Of a stretch of DNA of 64,000 nucleotides, positions 33,394 through 42,249 are shown piece by piece. The notes under the pieces were generated by a model that was not told the DNA's origin, did no database searches, and worked only from the letters and a program-made list of their open reading frames with translations. Origin of the DNA: a virus; the IMG/VR virus record IMGVR_UViG_3300010885_080919, positions 34,321-98,320 of that record; one strand, 5' to 3'. The translations under genes were made by a program, and so were the position numbers. The number at the start of each line of letters is the position of its first letter. Within the stretch, counting starts at the first letter, position 1.

Positions 33394-33729
33394 ATTCCAA
33401 GATATGACTTTCAGTGCAAAAAATGTGAAAATATTTTTGAAGAAATGGTCCCATACGACGATACTGGAAAATACAAAACAGTAAAATGCCCAGAATGTGG
33501 ATCTAGCAAAAAAGAAAAAATAATGTCATTCTGTAGTTTTAATTTTTCTAATCCTATAGGAACAGATAGGTGGAACAATGAAAGATCAGGGCACGATTAT
33601 AGGTTCAAGCATAACCTTCCAAACGTTATCAAACAAAGAAGAGCAGCAGAGGTTGCTCAAAAGACTTCTAGTCCATATAATAAGATAAATGATTTGAATA
33701 GAAACGATTCCTGGGGAGAGGCTAAGTAA
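33394..33729 (+). CDS. FmdB-like zinc-ribbon protein, probably started at ATT
   Basis: 111 residues if started at ATT 33394. The frame reads IPRYDFQCKKCENIFEE, exactly where the FmdB family begins MPxYDY-x-C-x2-C, and continues with 'VKCPECGSSKKEKIM' (second C-x2-C). AGG lies 6 nt before the ATT. The first ATG in frame, 33445, would delete the first half of the zinc ribbon. The C-terminus is basic ('VIKQRRAAEV'). Family members are small regulatory or uncharacterised zinc proteins. Confidence 0.72.
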   Translation: MPRYDFQCKKCENIFEEMVPYDDTGKYKTVKCPECGSSKKEKIMSFCSFNFSNPIGTDRWNNERSGHDYRFKHNLPNVIKQRRAAEVAQKTSSPYNKINDLNRNDSWGEAK

Positions 33730-33830
33730 GCTTTTCTTTTTTATGCTTTCTGCTTATAATAATTTCAACATCAACTTGATTGATTGTTTGATTTGTTATA
33801 TAGTATCTTTTACCAATCGGGAGATAACAA

Positions 33831-35933
33831 ATGACGGAATATGTACAGTCCACCGAATCAACCGCTCTCAAAAATATATTAACCGGATTTAACAAGGAAG
33901 AATTTAAGAATTTAAATTCTGAAATGAGTTTTAGCGAGTATCTAGATCTGCTAAAGCAACAGCCCTCCCTGCTAAGAAATGCTTGGCAGAGTATTTATGA
34001 AATGATAATCGAAAAAGGATCAAGCACTGTAGAGGAATACAGAAAGACCTACATTCATTATAATTTCTTTGACGATGCTGACTTGCCAATAGTAGGATTG
34101 GCTCCCATGAAGGACGCATTGGTCAAATTTATCAAGGGAGCAGCAGGAGGTTACGGAACAGAACGTAGAATCCTGCTGCTCCATGGGCCTGTAGGAAGCT
34201 CCAAATCAACGACATGTAGATTGTTGAAAAGAGGACTAGAGAAATATTCCAAGACAGACGCAGGAGCGTGGTATTCCTTTAAGTGGGTCAATCTACCAAC
34301 AGGATCAGACGGAATATATACAGACTCAACATGTGACTGTCCAATGCACGAACAGCCACTGAAATTGCTTCCTTTGGATGTTAGACTACCATTTATCAAG
34401 GAATTAAATAGTATATTTGAGAGCTCGCTGCCAGAAGAAAGAAAGGTAGATGCATACACGCTCAAGTGCTCTGATGATCTCGATCCATTATGCAAGAAGT
34501 TTATGGGGACACTTCTCAAAAAATATAATGGAGATCTTGAGAAGGTGCTTGAACAACATATCCGTGTTGTTCGAAAAGTACATAGTGAATCTGAGCGTTG
34601 TGGTATCGCAACATTTCAGCCAAAAGACGAGAAGAATCAAGATAGCACAGAACTTACTGGCGATATTAACTTCCGACAAATAGGTAGTTTTGGTTCAGAT
34701 TCTGACCCAAGAGCCTTTTCTTTTGATGGTGAATTTTGTGCCGGTAACAGAGGAATGATAGAGTTTATCGAAGTGCTTAAATTAGATACAGCTTTCTTGT
34801 ACGACTTGCTAGGAGCCAGCCAAGAACAATCTATTAAGCCTAAAAAGTTCGCACAGGTTTCTATTGATGAAGCAATTTTTGGTCACACCAATGACCCAGA
34901 ATTTCAAAAGCTAAAGAGCAACCAGTACATGGAAGCCTTTAGAGATAGAACAACAAAGATTGACGTTCCATACACTTTGAAATGGTCTGAAGAATTAAAG
35001 ATTCTCGAAAAAGATTACGGACCAAGCAAGGTGAAGCAACATATAGCTCCTCACACATTAGAGATAGCAGCTTTATTTTCAGTCCTTACCAGATTAGCAG
35101 AAGACAAAGATGGCAAAATATCTTTAACTGAAAAAGCGGAACTTTATGATGGCCGACTTTTGCCAGGTTGGACAGAAGACAGCGTTAAAGAGATGAAAGA
35201 TAAATATCCAGATGAAGGTATGTCTGGCGGCGTTTCTGTTAGATATCTTCAAGATAAGATATCTAACTGTCTAGCTAACAATCATGAATATGTAAATATG
35301 TTTATGGTTCTTAACGAGCTTAAAGATGGATTAGATAATTCTTCTTTGTTTAACAACAAAGAGCAGGTAGGCAAGTATATTTCATGCGTTGATCTTTCTC
35401 TTAAAAAGCTAACAGAAATTTTGAAGTCAGAAGTTCAAAAAGCTTTGGTAGGAGACGAAGATGCAATAATCAGATTGTGTACAAATTATATTGATAATAT
35501 AATGGCTTATATTAATCGGTCAAAAATTAAAGATCCGATCACAGGACAAGATAGAAAGCCAGACGAACGATTGATGAGACAGATTGAAGAAAAGATTCAA
35601 ATCCCAGAAACAGGGGCCGAAGATTTTCGTCGTCAAATTGCTGCTTTTATAGGAGAACTATCTCATAAAAACAAGCAATTTAAATGGGATTCGAATCCGA
35701 AGCTTCGAAAAGCTCTGGAAGCAAAGCTTTTTGAAGATGTAAAAGATACCATTAAGCTTTCTGCTCTAAGCATAACTGGATCAAGCGTTGTTGACAAAAA
35801 TATCCAAGAAAAGATAGATGCAATCAAAACCAGACTTGTTAAGCAGTATGGTTATAATGACCGCTCTGCAACAGATGTCTTGGAATTTGTAGGATCTATT
35901 TTTAGTCGAGGCGACACCGCAGAAGATGATTGA
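33831..35933 (+). CDS. prkA: PrkA-family serine protein kinase/AAA+ protein (YeaG-like)
   Basis: 700 residues. 'MSFSEYLDLLKQQPSLLRNAWQSIYEMI' is the PrkA N-terminus, and GPVGSSKST (119-127) is its AAA Walker A. 'IGSFGSDSDPRAFSFDGEFCAGNRGMIEFIEVLK' and 'IKPKKFAQVSIDEAIFGHTNDPEF' are signature blocks, and the C-terminal PrkA kinase region follows. Bacterial PrkA/YeaG acts in stress and starvation responses with YeaH and SpoVR; both homologs lie just downstream. CGGGAGATAAC precedes the ATG. It may reprogram a starving host. Confidence 0.93.
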   Translation: MTEYVQSTESTALKNILTGFNKEEFKNLNSEMSFSEYLDLLKQQPSLLRNAWQSIYEMIIEKGSSTVEEYRKTYIHYNFFDDADLPIVGLAPMKDALVKFIKGAAGGYGTERRILLLHGPVGSSKSTTCRLLKRGLEKYSKTDAGAWYSFKWVNLPTGSDGIYTDSTCDCPMHEQPLKLLPLDVRLPFIKELNSIFESSLPEERKVDAYTLKCSDDLDPLCKKFMGTLLKKYNGDLEKVLEQHIRVVRKVHSESERCGIATFQPKDEKNQDSTELTGDINFRQIGSFGSDSDPRAFSFDGEFCAGNRGMIEFIEVLKLDTAFLYDLLGASQEQSIKPKKFAQVSIDEAIFGHTNDPEFQKLKSNQYMEAFRDRTTKIDVPYTLKWSEELKILEKDYGPSKVKQHIAPHTLEIAALFSVLTRLAEDKDGKISLTEKAELYDGRLLPGWTEDSVKEMKDKYPDEGMSGGVSVRYLQDKISNCLANNHEYVNMFMVLNELKDGLDNSSLFNNKEQVGKYISCVDLSLKKLTEILKSEVQKALVGDEDAIIRLCTNYIDNIMAYINRSKIKDPITGQDRKPDERLMRQIEEKIQIPETGAEDFRRQIAAFIGELSHKNKQFKWDSNPKLRKALEAKLFEDVKDTIKLSALSITGSSVVDKNIQEKIDAIKTRLVKQYGYNDRSATDVLEFVGSIFSRGDTAEDD

Positions 35934-35938
35934 TTATC

Positions 35939-36535
35939 ATGAAAAATAAAAAAATATTAATTATTTTGTGTTCTTTGTTGCTTTTATTCTTGTTAGGATG
36001 GTATTGTACAAGATTCCTTCCTGATCCTAGAATTGTAGAAATTTTAGAAATGCAACAAAAAATACAAAATAATATAAAAAATAATGGTCCTGCAAATTTA
36101 GAAGAGGCAAAAGAAATAGCAGCCAGTGCGGCACAGATTAGAGAAAAAATCAATAGCTTGCCTGACAACTTAAGGCAAAAGATGAGAGGATCAGGCGGTA
36201 GAAATTTTCAAAACAATATGAATTACAAAATCAACGCTTACTTTTCTTTGCCGCCATCCAAAAGAAAGATGGAACTAGACAGACAAATAAAACAAGACGA
36301 AATGATGAGGCAAGCATATAGCTTATTAAGCAACAATGGCAACAATGGAAACAATCAAAATCGAAATCAAACTGGACAAAACAATCAAAACAATCAAAAC
36401 AATCAAAATCGAAATCAAACAGGACAAAACAATGGTGCTAAATCTCGTATAGACAGAACCAGTCCTGAACAGCGAGCCCAATATACAGAATATCGCAGAG
36501 CGATGGATGTTCGTCGTAAAGAGCTTGGTTTATAA
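35939..36535 (+). CDS. Membrane-anchored Asn/Gln-repeat protein
   Basis: About 198 residues. One N-terminal membrane segment ('ILIILCSLLLLFLLGWYC', about residues 6-23) acts as signal anchor. A helical region follows ('EAKEIAASAAQIREKINSLPDNL'), then an Asn/Gln/Gly repeat (about 140-170, from units like NQNRNQTGQNN) and a basic C-terminus. It lies between prkA and the yeaH homolog, 5 nt after the prkA stop, so it could tether that kinase system at the membrane. No homolog recognised. Confidence 0.65.
   Translation: MKNKKILIILCSLLLLFLLGWYCTRFLPDPRIVEILEMQQKIQNNIKNNGPANLEEAKEIAASAAQIREKINSLPDNLRQKMRGSGGRNFQNNMNYKINAYFSLPPSKRKMELDRQIKQDEMMRQAYSLLSNNGNNGNNQNRNQTGQNNQNNQNNQNRNQTGQNNGAKSRIDRTSPEQRAQYTEYRRAMDVRRKELGL
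36345..36431 (+). repeat. Asn/Gln-coding tandem repeat
   Basis: Repeats of 'aacaatcaaa' and of a longer block 'aatcgaaatcaaac(t/a)ggacaaaacaa', two copies about 50 nt apart, inside the 35939-36535 gene. Multiples of three keep the frame. Confidence 0.7.
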
Positions 36536-36546
36536 AATTGCGAAAG

Positions 36547-36581
36547 GCGGCAGGCAGATAACCCGCTAATCTGCCTGCCGC
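36547..36581 (+). terminator. GC-rich intergenic hairpin
   Basis: GCGGCAGGCAGAT (36547-36559) pairs perfectly with ATCTGCCTGCCGC (36569-36581) around a 9-nt loop; only TTT follows. It could reduce transcription from prkA into the yeaH-spoVR part, or protect an mRNA end. Confidence 0.65.
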
Positions 36582-36597
36582 TTTGGGGGAAATAAAA

Positions 36598-36816
36598 ATG
36601 AAAAATTATTGGTTAGGTACCGCTAAGAAAAAAAGAATGCTAACCAGCATCGATGATGTTGGTATGGAAGTATGGAGCAAAGATGGTACTCTAGGCGACT
36701 TCTTGAGCGGACTTAATAAAGAACAAAAATCATTTATAATGTCCATGAGTATGGCTGATTTTATTTGCGAAATCAACGAAGACAGATTCATCATCGAATT
36801 GATTCATACAAACTAG
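36598..36816 (+). CDS. Hypothetical protein
   Basis: 72 residues from the ATG at 36598 (GGGGGA 8 nt upstream). 'NYWLGTAKKKRMLTSIDDVGMEVW' then 'FICEINEDRFIIELIHTN', a small alpha/beta protein. No family recognised. It lies between the hairpin and the YeaH homolog; 15 nt separate its stop from the next start. Confidence 0.6.
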   Translation: MKNYWLGTAKKKRMLTSIDDVGMEVWSKDGTLGDFLSGLNKEQKSFIMSMSMADFICEINEDRFIIELIHTN

Positions 36817-36830
36817 AAATTAGGTGAACT

Positions 36831-38033
36831 TTGCCTCGCCGTATAGAAGAAGACCATAAAGACTTTAGAGATGTGGTTTCTGGAAGAATCCGGAAAGCAC
36901 TCAAGAAGTTTATAAAGAGTGGGCAGATTGTTCGCCATCGTGGTAAAAATGGCAAAATATCTATTACTATTCCAAAGATAGATATTCCCCATATTGTCTA
37001 CGGCAATTCTGGAGAAGGCGTTGGGCGAGGTCAAGGACAAGATGGTGAAGTTATAGGCCAAGATCCTAAACCTGGAAAAGGAAATAAAGCAGGTGAAGTA
37101 GAAGTAGAAGGAATAACAATAAACTTAGACCTAGAAGATGTTCTAAAGTTTATGCAGGAAGAATTAAAACTTCCAAACTTAAAGAAAAAGCCTAATGAAA
37201 CTTACGAAGAAGTAAAAATAAAATACAATAATATCTCGCTCATCGGGCCTGAATCATTAAGACACAATCGTCGCACACTTATGCAGACGTTAAAAAGGCA
37301 AGCAGCAGAAGGAACACTAGAAAAACTATCAGTAGTTCCAGGTTTAAAAGACCCCGTTAGAATACTAAAACCAATAAATGACGATAAAAGATACAGACAA
37401 TTCAACGAGATAAAGATACCCTCCAGCAACGCTTTGATAGTTTTTGCAAGAGATGGTTCTGGATCTATGGATTCTACCAAATGCGATATAGTATCTGATA
37501 TGAGCTGGTGGATAGACACATGGATCAGAAGATTCTACGATAGAGTAGATAGGCTGTATGTCTGGCACGATACAACTGCTATTGAAGTAGATGAGGAAAA
37601 ATTCTATAAATATAGGTTTGGCGGCGGCACCACATGTAGCAGTTCTTTAAAATTTATAGCAAAACAATTTGAGAATAGATACCCACCAGAAAAGTGGAAT
37701 ATATATGTTTTTTATTTTACAGATGGAGAAAACTGGGAAGGCGACAATCAAGTTTTTATCTCTACTCTACAAGAAGAGTTTAATTCAGATGTTGTTAACT
37801 TCACAGGTATAACTCAAATTTTATCTTCTGTGAGAGGCGGTAGCGTGAAAGATGATGTAGATAACGCTATCGATGACGGAACATTAAATCCAGAATATGT
37901 AAGGACTGCTTCGGTAGGAGAAGGAAATCCTTATTGGTCCTCTGCTGTTGAAGAAGATAGAAATAAAGAAATCATGAAGGCTATCAAGAAATTATTAGGC
38001 AACCCAGAAATTATACAAGATGAGGAAAGTTAA
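36831..38033 (+). CDS. yeaH: YeaH/DUF444 family protein with VWA domain
   Basis: 400 residues starting at TTG 36831 (AGGTGA 6 nt upstream). 'RRIEEDHKDFRDVVSGRIRKALKKFI' and 'KISITIPKIDIPHIVYG' are the DUF444 N-terminus. The VWA domain begins 'LIVFARDGSGSMDS' (metal-binding DxSxS: D-G-S-G-S) and continues 'YRFGGGTTCSSSLKF' and 'IYVFYFTDGENW'. In bacteria YeaH is encoded next to PrkA/YeaG and is thought to be its partner. Here it lies in the same order, upstream of a methyltransferase and spoVR. The next gene starts directly after its stop. Confidence 0.92.
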   Translation: MPRRIEEDHKDFRDVVSGRIRKALKKFIKSGQIVRHRGKNGKISITIPKIDIPHIVYGNSGEGVGRGQGQDGEVIGQDPKPGKGNKAGEVEVEGITINLDLEDVLKFMQEELKLPNLKKKPNETYEEVKIKYNNISLIGPESLRHNRRTLMQTLKRQAAEGTLEKLSVVPGLKDPVRILKPINDDKRYRQFNEIKIPSSNALIVFARDGSGSMDSTKCDIVSDMSWWIDTWIRRFYDRVDRLYVWHDTTAIEVDEEKFYKYRFGGGTTCSSSLKFIAKQFENRYPPEKWNIYVFYFTDGENWEGDNQVFISTLQEEFNSDVVNFTGITQILSSVRGGSVKDDVDNAIDDGTLNPEYVRTASVGEGNPYWSSAVEEDRNKEIMKAIKKLLGNPEIIQDEES

Positions 38034-38963
38034 ATGGATAAGAAAAAAATATACGATCTGATTAATAAGATTCAAATTAATCTCAACGATGTTCTAAGAG
38101 AAATTAATTCGGAATCCGAACCCGTAGCTGCACATGTAGCTACAGCCGCTTTGGAGGCTAAGGATACATCATCAGATAAGCATTTTGAAGAGCTTAAAAT
38201 TTTATTGGCTTCGGATGAGTGGCCAGAAGCAGTTCTTGATTTCCAAATAGTAAATCAAGATTCCGAAGAAGAAAAAATGGATAGAGCAGAAGGAATTGTC
38301 GATATATTGGTACAAGAAGAAATTCAAGATAAAAAGTTTTTGGATTTTGGATGTGGCGAAGGACACATGGTCAAATATGCATCAAAAGACTCGGCAATAG
38401 CTGTTGGTTATGATATAGCTAAGCCAGAAAAGTCAAAGTTTAACTGGGAAGAAAAAGAAGACAAATTTCTTTTAACAACAGATTTTGAAAAAGTTAAAGA
38501 AGAAGGTCCATATGATGTAATTATGATATATGATGTTATCGATCATGCAGAAGGTGATCCGGTAGATATCTTGATAAAAGCAAAGTCTGTATTATCAATC
38601 GGCGGCAAAATATACATGAGGACACATCCTTGGTCTTCAAGACATGGCGGACATCTATACAGAAAAATCAACAAAGCTTTTGTTCATCTGGTTTTCACTC
38701 AAGAAGAATTAGAGCTTATGGGGTATACTTTTGAAGAAAAGCATACTAAGGTTATTTTTCCTATAGCCACATATGCTGGTTACATAGAAAAAGCCAAATT
38801 GAAAAAGAAAGGCGAACCAGATATTGAACATCAGACGCCAGAAGATTTTTTCAAAAACAGTAATATTGTTAGTTCTAGATTGAAAAGACTAACACCAAAT
38901 GGCAAGGACTTTCCAGAATTTCAAATGTCTCAATGCTTTCATGATTACGTATTAGTGAAGTGA
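38034..38963 (+). CDS. Class I SAM-dependent methyltransferase (paralog of 11524-12273)
   Basis: 309 residues. An N-terminal extension of about 60 residues precedes 'HFEELKILLASDEWPEAV', matching the start of the paralog. Then 'KFLDFGCGEGHM' (motif I), 'GPYDVIMIYDVIDH', 'RTHPWSSRHGGH...INKAFVHLVFTQEELELMG', 'EEKHTKVIFPIATY' and 'EDFFKNSNIVSSRLK'. It starts immediately after the yeaH stop and is 12 nt before spoVR, so it is built into the stress operon. Bacterial prkA-yeaH-spoVR operons do not normally contain it. Target unknown. Confidence 0.85.
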   Translation: MDKKKIYDLINKIQINLNDVLREINSESEPVAAHVATAALEAKDTSSDKHFEELKILLASDEWPEAVLDFQIVNQDSEEEKMDRAEGIVDILVQEEIQDKKFLDFGCGEGHMVKYASKDSAIAVGYDIAKPEKSKFNWEEKEDKFLLTTDFEKVKEEGPYDVIMIYDVIDHAEGDPVDILIKAKSVLSIGGKIYMRTHPWSSRHGGHLYRKINKAFVHLVFTQEELELMGYTFEEKHTKVIFPIATYAGYIEKAKLKKKGEPDIEHQTPEDFFKNSNIVSSRLKRLTPNGKDFPEFQMSQCFHDYVLVK

Positions 38964-38975
38964 GAAGGAATATTC

Positions 38976-40574
38976 ATGTCAAATAAATTCATGCATGGTT
39001 CGCCTATTCTTTTAGGCGACAATACCGTACCGGGCGTAAAACTTTCAAAAGAATTGAAACAATACGCCCCTAAAATTTTACAAGCTTGTAGAGACTGGGG
39101 ACTAGATTTTTATCCCACAGTAGTGCAACTTCTAACTTATGACGAGATAAGCGAGATAGCTGCTTATAACGGCTTTCCAGTTAGATATCCGCATTGGTCT
39201 TTTGGCATGGAATACGAAGAACTACAACGTGGATATGAATTCGGGCTTCACAAAATTTATGAAATGGTAATCAATACAAATCCCTGTTACATCTACTGTT
39301 TAAGCAGCAATACGCTTCTTGACCACCTGACAGTTATTGCTCACGCCACAGGTCATAATGATTTCTTTAAGAATAACATATATTTTAGTGCCACAGATAC
39401 AAATATGTTGAACAAGATGGCGAATCACGGCACAAGGATTCGTGGATATATGACCAGATGGGGAAAAGAGAAAGTAACAGAATTTTTAGATTGGGCTATG
39501 AGAATACAAACACTCATAGACGGATCAGAAGCTTGGTCAGAAAAGATATCTAAAAACGTCATTATCAGAGATGAAAGAAAGTATAGACATCCAAGAAGAT
39601 TGACAGTTGATAAAAGCAGGCTTTATATGGAGCCTTTTATAAACACAAAAGAATATATTTCAAAAGAAAATGAAAGAGTTCAAGAAGAAGATATCGCTGA
39701 AGAGCTTGGTTTGTTCAAAGAACCTACAAAAAATATATTGGGATTCCTAAGAGATAACGCACCATTAAAACCATGGCAAGCGGATATTATTTCGATGCTT
39801 TATGATGAAGCTATGTATTTTTATCCACAAAGACAAACTAAAACTTTGAACGAAGGCTTCGCTAGTACAGTAGACAGTGTGATAATGGCAGAACAAGGTT
39901 ATGTTTCTCTTGGTCAAGAGGGAGATGATCATGGTATTATTGAGTATTCACAACACAAAATGGGTGTTTTAGGCGGTAAGTATTCTACTAATCCATACAA
40001 ACTAGGTTACAACCTTTTAGCAGATATTCGAGAAAGATGGGATAAAGGGCAGTTTGGAACAGAGTGGGAAGACTGCAAAGATATGCGGAAAAAAGAATCT
40101 TGGGATCTAGAAACAAAGCTAGGCAAAGAAAAAATATTTGAAGTAAGAAAGTATTATAACGATCTTACTTTAATTCATGAGTTCTTTACCGAAGAGTTTT
40201 GTAGAAAACAAGAGTATTTTAACTGGGTTCATTATCCTAATGGTGAGTTTAGGCTTGAAAACCGTGATTATAAAAAGATTAAGACACTTTTGATGCGAAA
40301 GCATGTCAATGGAGGTCTGCCAGACATACGCCTTACAGAGCCCAATTACAGAGGCGATGGTTCAATGATGTTGGAGCACTTTTATGACGGTAGAACTTTA
40401 TATGAGCCATATGTATCAGATGTTTTAATGGCAATACGGTCTATTTGGGGCAAAGATGTATTTTTATCAACAAAAGATGTAGATGGAAACGAAAAAGTGT
40501 ATTGTTGCTACGGTACTAATTTTGAAAAAGATGTAGAAGTGGTAAGTAGAGAAGATCACGTTAAAAATTCGTGA
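38976..40574 (+). CDS. spoVR: SpoVR/YcgB family protein
   Basis: 532 residues, family-typical. 'ILQACRDWGLDFYPTVVQLLTYDEISEIAAYNGFPVRYPHW' and 'FGMEYEELQRGYEFGLHKIYEMVINTNPCYIYCL' are the SpoVR signature, with 'VIAHATGHNDFFKNN' and 'ARQTK-like YFYPQRQTKTLNEG' further on. SpoVR was named for its effect on Bacillus spore cortex; in enterobacteria YcgB belongs with YeaG/YeaH in stress response. Completing the triad in a phage suggests a transferred functional unit. AGAAGGA lies upstream of the ATG. Confidence 0.93.
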   Translation: MSNKFMHGSPILLGDNTVPGVKLSKELKQYAPKILQACRDWGLDFYPTVVQLLTYDEISEIAAYNGFPVRYPHWSFGMEYEELQRGYEFGLHKIYEMVINTNPCYIYCLSSNTLLDHLTVIAHATGHNDFFKNNIYFSATDTNMLNKMANHGTRIRGYMTRWGKEKVTEFLDWAMRIQTLIDGSEAWSEKISKNVIIRDERKYRHPRRLTVDKSRLYMEPFINTKEYISKENERVQEEDIAEELGLFKEPTKNILGFLRDNAPLKPWQADIISMLYDEAMYFYPQRQTKTLNEGFASTVDSVIMAEQGYVSLGQEGDDHGIIEYSQHKMGVLGGKYSTNPYKLGYNLLADIRERWDKGQFGTEWEDCKDMRKKESWDLETKLGKEKIFEVRKYYNDLTLIHEFFTEEFCRKQEYFNWVHYPNGEFRLENRDYKKIKTLLMRKHVNGGLPDIRLTEPNYRGDGSMMLEHFYDGRTLYEPYVSDVLMAIRSIWGKDVFLSTKDVDGNEKVYCCYGTNFEKDVEVVSREDHVKNS

Positions 40575-40595
40575 AAACACGCCCTATATATTTCC

Positions 40596-42002
40596 ATGAA
40601 ATCATCATTTGCAATATATTGCAACAATAAAGAAAAATACGACGAAGCTTTTTTGGACTCTATGACCAAAAGTTATAGAACTAATTACAATCAGGCCCAA
40701 CAAGGAACTAATCAAAATTACGATAAATACTCGGATGTTGCCAAACAAGCATTATCAAAAGCTGGCGATACTGCGAAATTTCTTTCTCAAAAAACTGGTG
40801 TGCCGCTTCCCTTAGCAACAGCCTTGATAGCAGCAGGAATGACAGGTGGACCAGCCGCTATTCCATTTGCTGCTCTTCTTTATTTCGTTAAACAACCATT
40901 GATGAAGGGTGCGAACAAAGCATTCGATGCAACATGGGATACAGGTGCCAGAGCCGTACAGGGTGTTAAAAATACTCTATCTGGAAAACAACCCGTTCAA
41001 AAACAGACTAGTTATTCCAGTCCCGGTTGGGCGGGCAACGCCACGGAATCATTCAGAGCATTTATAGAAGCAGACTCTTGGGGAGATTGGGCGGGAGAGA
41101 AGTTGGGTGGAGCTGCCGGAACTATTGCTGGAAATGTGTCAGGATATGGCGGAAAAGTAGCTAGTTCGATAAGCAGTAGAATTAAAGAAATTGGTCAATA
41201 TGCAAAAAACAATCCAAAAGAAATTGCAAGGTTTGCATTTTTGGTTGGTGCCGGTGCTGCTATTGGTGCTGGAGTAGGAAAAATAACCCACGAAGTACAA
41301 GATTTCATAGTGCAAAAAATAAAAGATCAAGGAATAGATCCAGAAGTTCTCGACTGGGCGAAACACAATATTGTGTTAAATAAAAAAGGCTCAGGAAACA
41401 ACTTAAGTGGGAAAGTAAATACTTCTAATACTGGTCATGACGTAAAACACCCTTCCTTCATAGACCCAGAAACAGGATACGAAGTAAGCCCAGAAGCAAA
41501 ACTCGCTACTGGAGGAAAAATGATGAAAAGATTCGGTGCTCCCGACCAAGAAGATATAGCAAATATTGGTGGCAAAGGAAATATTTTGTCTAAAGACGGC
41601 ATGGGAGTTGGAACAACAATATCGAATACGAGCAGTGCTGGAACTACAAATACGACTCGGATATCTGTACCAGAAAGTCCAGATTTAAGAGACTCATATA
41701 GAGATGCTGCTAAGGTACTTCAAGGCGAATATAAACCTGGAATTTTTGGAGGAATTTTTGGAGGCAAAGCAGAAAGAGGAGATGCGGTTGATCATATGGT
41801 TAATTCATCTCCTACTGACCTCACAAGAACAATAGACTTAAAGCCGGCAGGCACCGCCTTGAATCATTATGGTCATAGTCGTTCTGAAGAGATTGCTAAA
41901 AGATTGGCTGCTGCCAAAGCACAATTCTCACCCGATAACTACACCACCCCAGCCGCTATAGCAGGTGGCGTAGTTGGAGGAACAGGAAATAAAAGACGAT
42001 AG
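40596..42002 (+). CDS. Probable virion protein with hydrophobic segments
   Basis: 468 residues. Two Gly/Ala-rich hydrophobic stretches ('LPLATALIAAGMTGGPAAIPFAALLYFV' at about 68-95 and 'FAFLVGAGAAIGAGVG' at about 208-224) could insert in a membrane. The C-terminal half is Gly/Ser/Thr-rich and repetitive. An internal 'ESFRAFIEADSWGDW' resembles the targeting pattern used elsewhere as an N-terminus, so it may be processed there. Could be a pilot or pore-like internal protein. TATATATT lies just upstream of the start. Confidence 0.6.
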   Translation: MKSSFAIYCNNKEKYDEAFLDSMTKSYRTNYNQAQQGTNQNYDKYSDVAKQALSKAGDTAKFLSQKTGVPLPLATALIAAGMTGGPAAIPFAALLYFVKQPLMKGANKAFDATWDTGARAVQGVKNTLSGKQPVQKQTSYSSPGWAGNATESFRAFIEADSWGDWAGEKLGGAAGTIAGNVSGYGGKVASSISSRIKEIGQYAKNNPKEIARFAFLVGAGAAIGAGVGKITHEVQDFIVQKIKDQGIDPEVLDWAKHNIVLNKKGSGNNLSGKVNTSNTGHDVKHPSFIDPETGYEVSPEAKLATGGKMMKRFGAPDQEDIANIGGKGNILSKDGMGVGTTISNTSSAGTTNTTRISVPESPDLRDSYRDAAKVLQGEYKPGIFGGIFGGKAERGDAVDHMVNSSPTDLTRTIDLKPAGTALNHYGHSRSEEIAKRLAAAKAQFSPDNYTTPAAIAGGVVGGTGNKRR

Positions 42003-42032
42003 ACGATAGATATTTACACAATGGAGAAAAAC

Positions 42033-42242
42033 ATGGAAAAAAATGATTATCTTTTGACTGATGAGTTTGTTGCATTTTCACAGAAAATAGCTCAAATTCT
42101 TGAACTAAAAAAAGCTAAAAAGCTAGAGCTTAAAACTTTTTATGAGAATGTACAGAATGATCTAAAAAATCTAGAAGAACAGGCTAGAGTAGCCGAAGCA
42201 GAATTTGAAGAATTCAAACAAAGCAAAATGGAAGCAGAATAG
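42033..42242 (+). CDS. Small coiled-coil protein
   Basis: About 69 residues (ATG 42033; 42021 also possible). Almost entirely heptad-like and charged: 'FSQKIAQILELKKAKKLELKTFYENVQNDLKNLEEQ'. Ends just before the GTG-started gene at 42250. No family assigned; a short coiled-coil assembly protein is plausible. Confidence 0.65.
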   Translation: MEKNDYLLTDEFVAFSQKIAQILELKKAKKLELKTFYENVQNDLKNLEEQARVAEAEFEEFKQSKMEAE

Positions 42243-42249
42243 GAGTTTT

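Noticed and set aside
33445-33729. ATG 33445 as the start of the zinc-ribbon gene
   Set aside because: It would remove the first C-x2-C that the family needs, although the upstream frame encodes it with an RBS.
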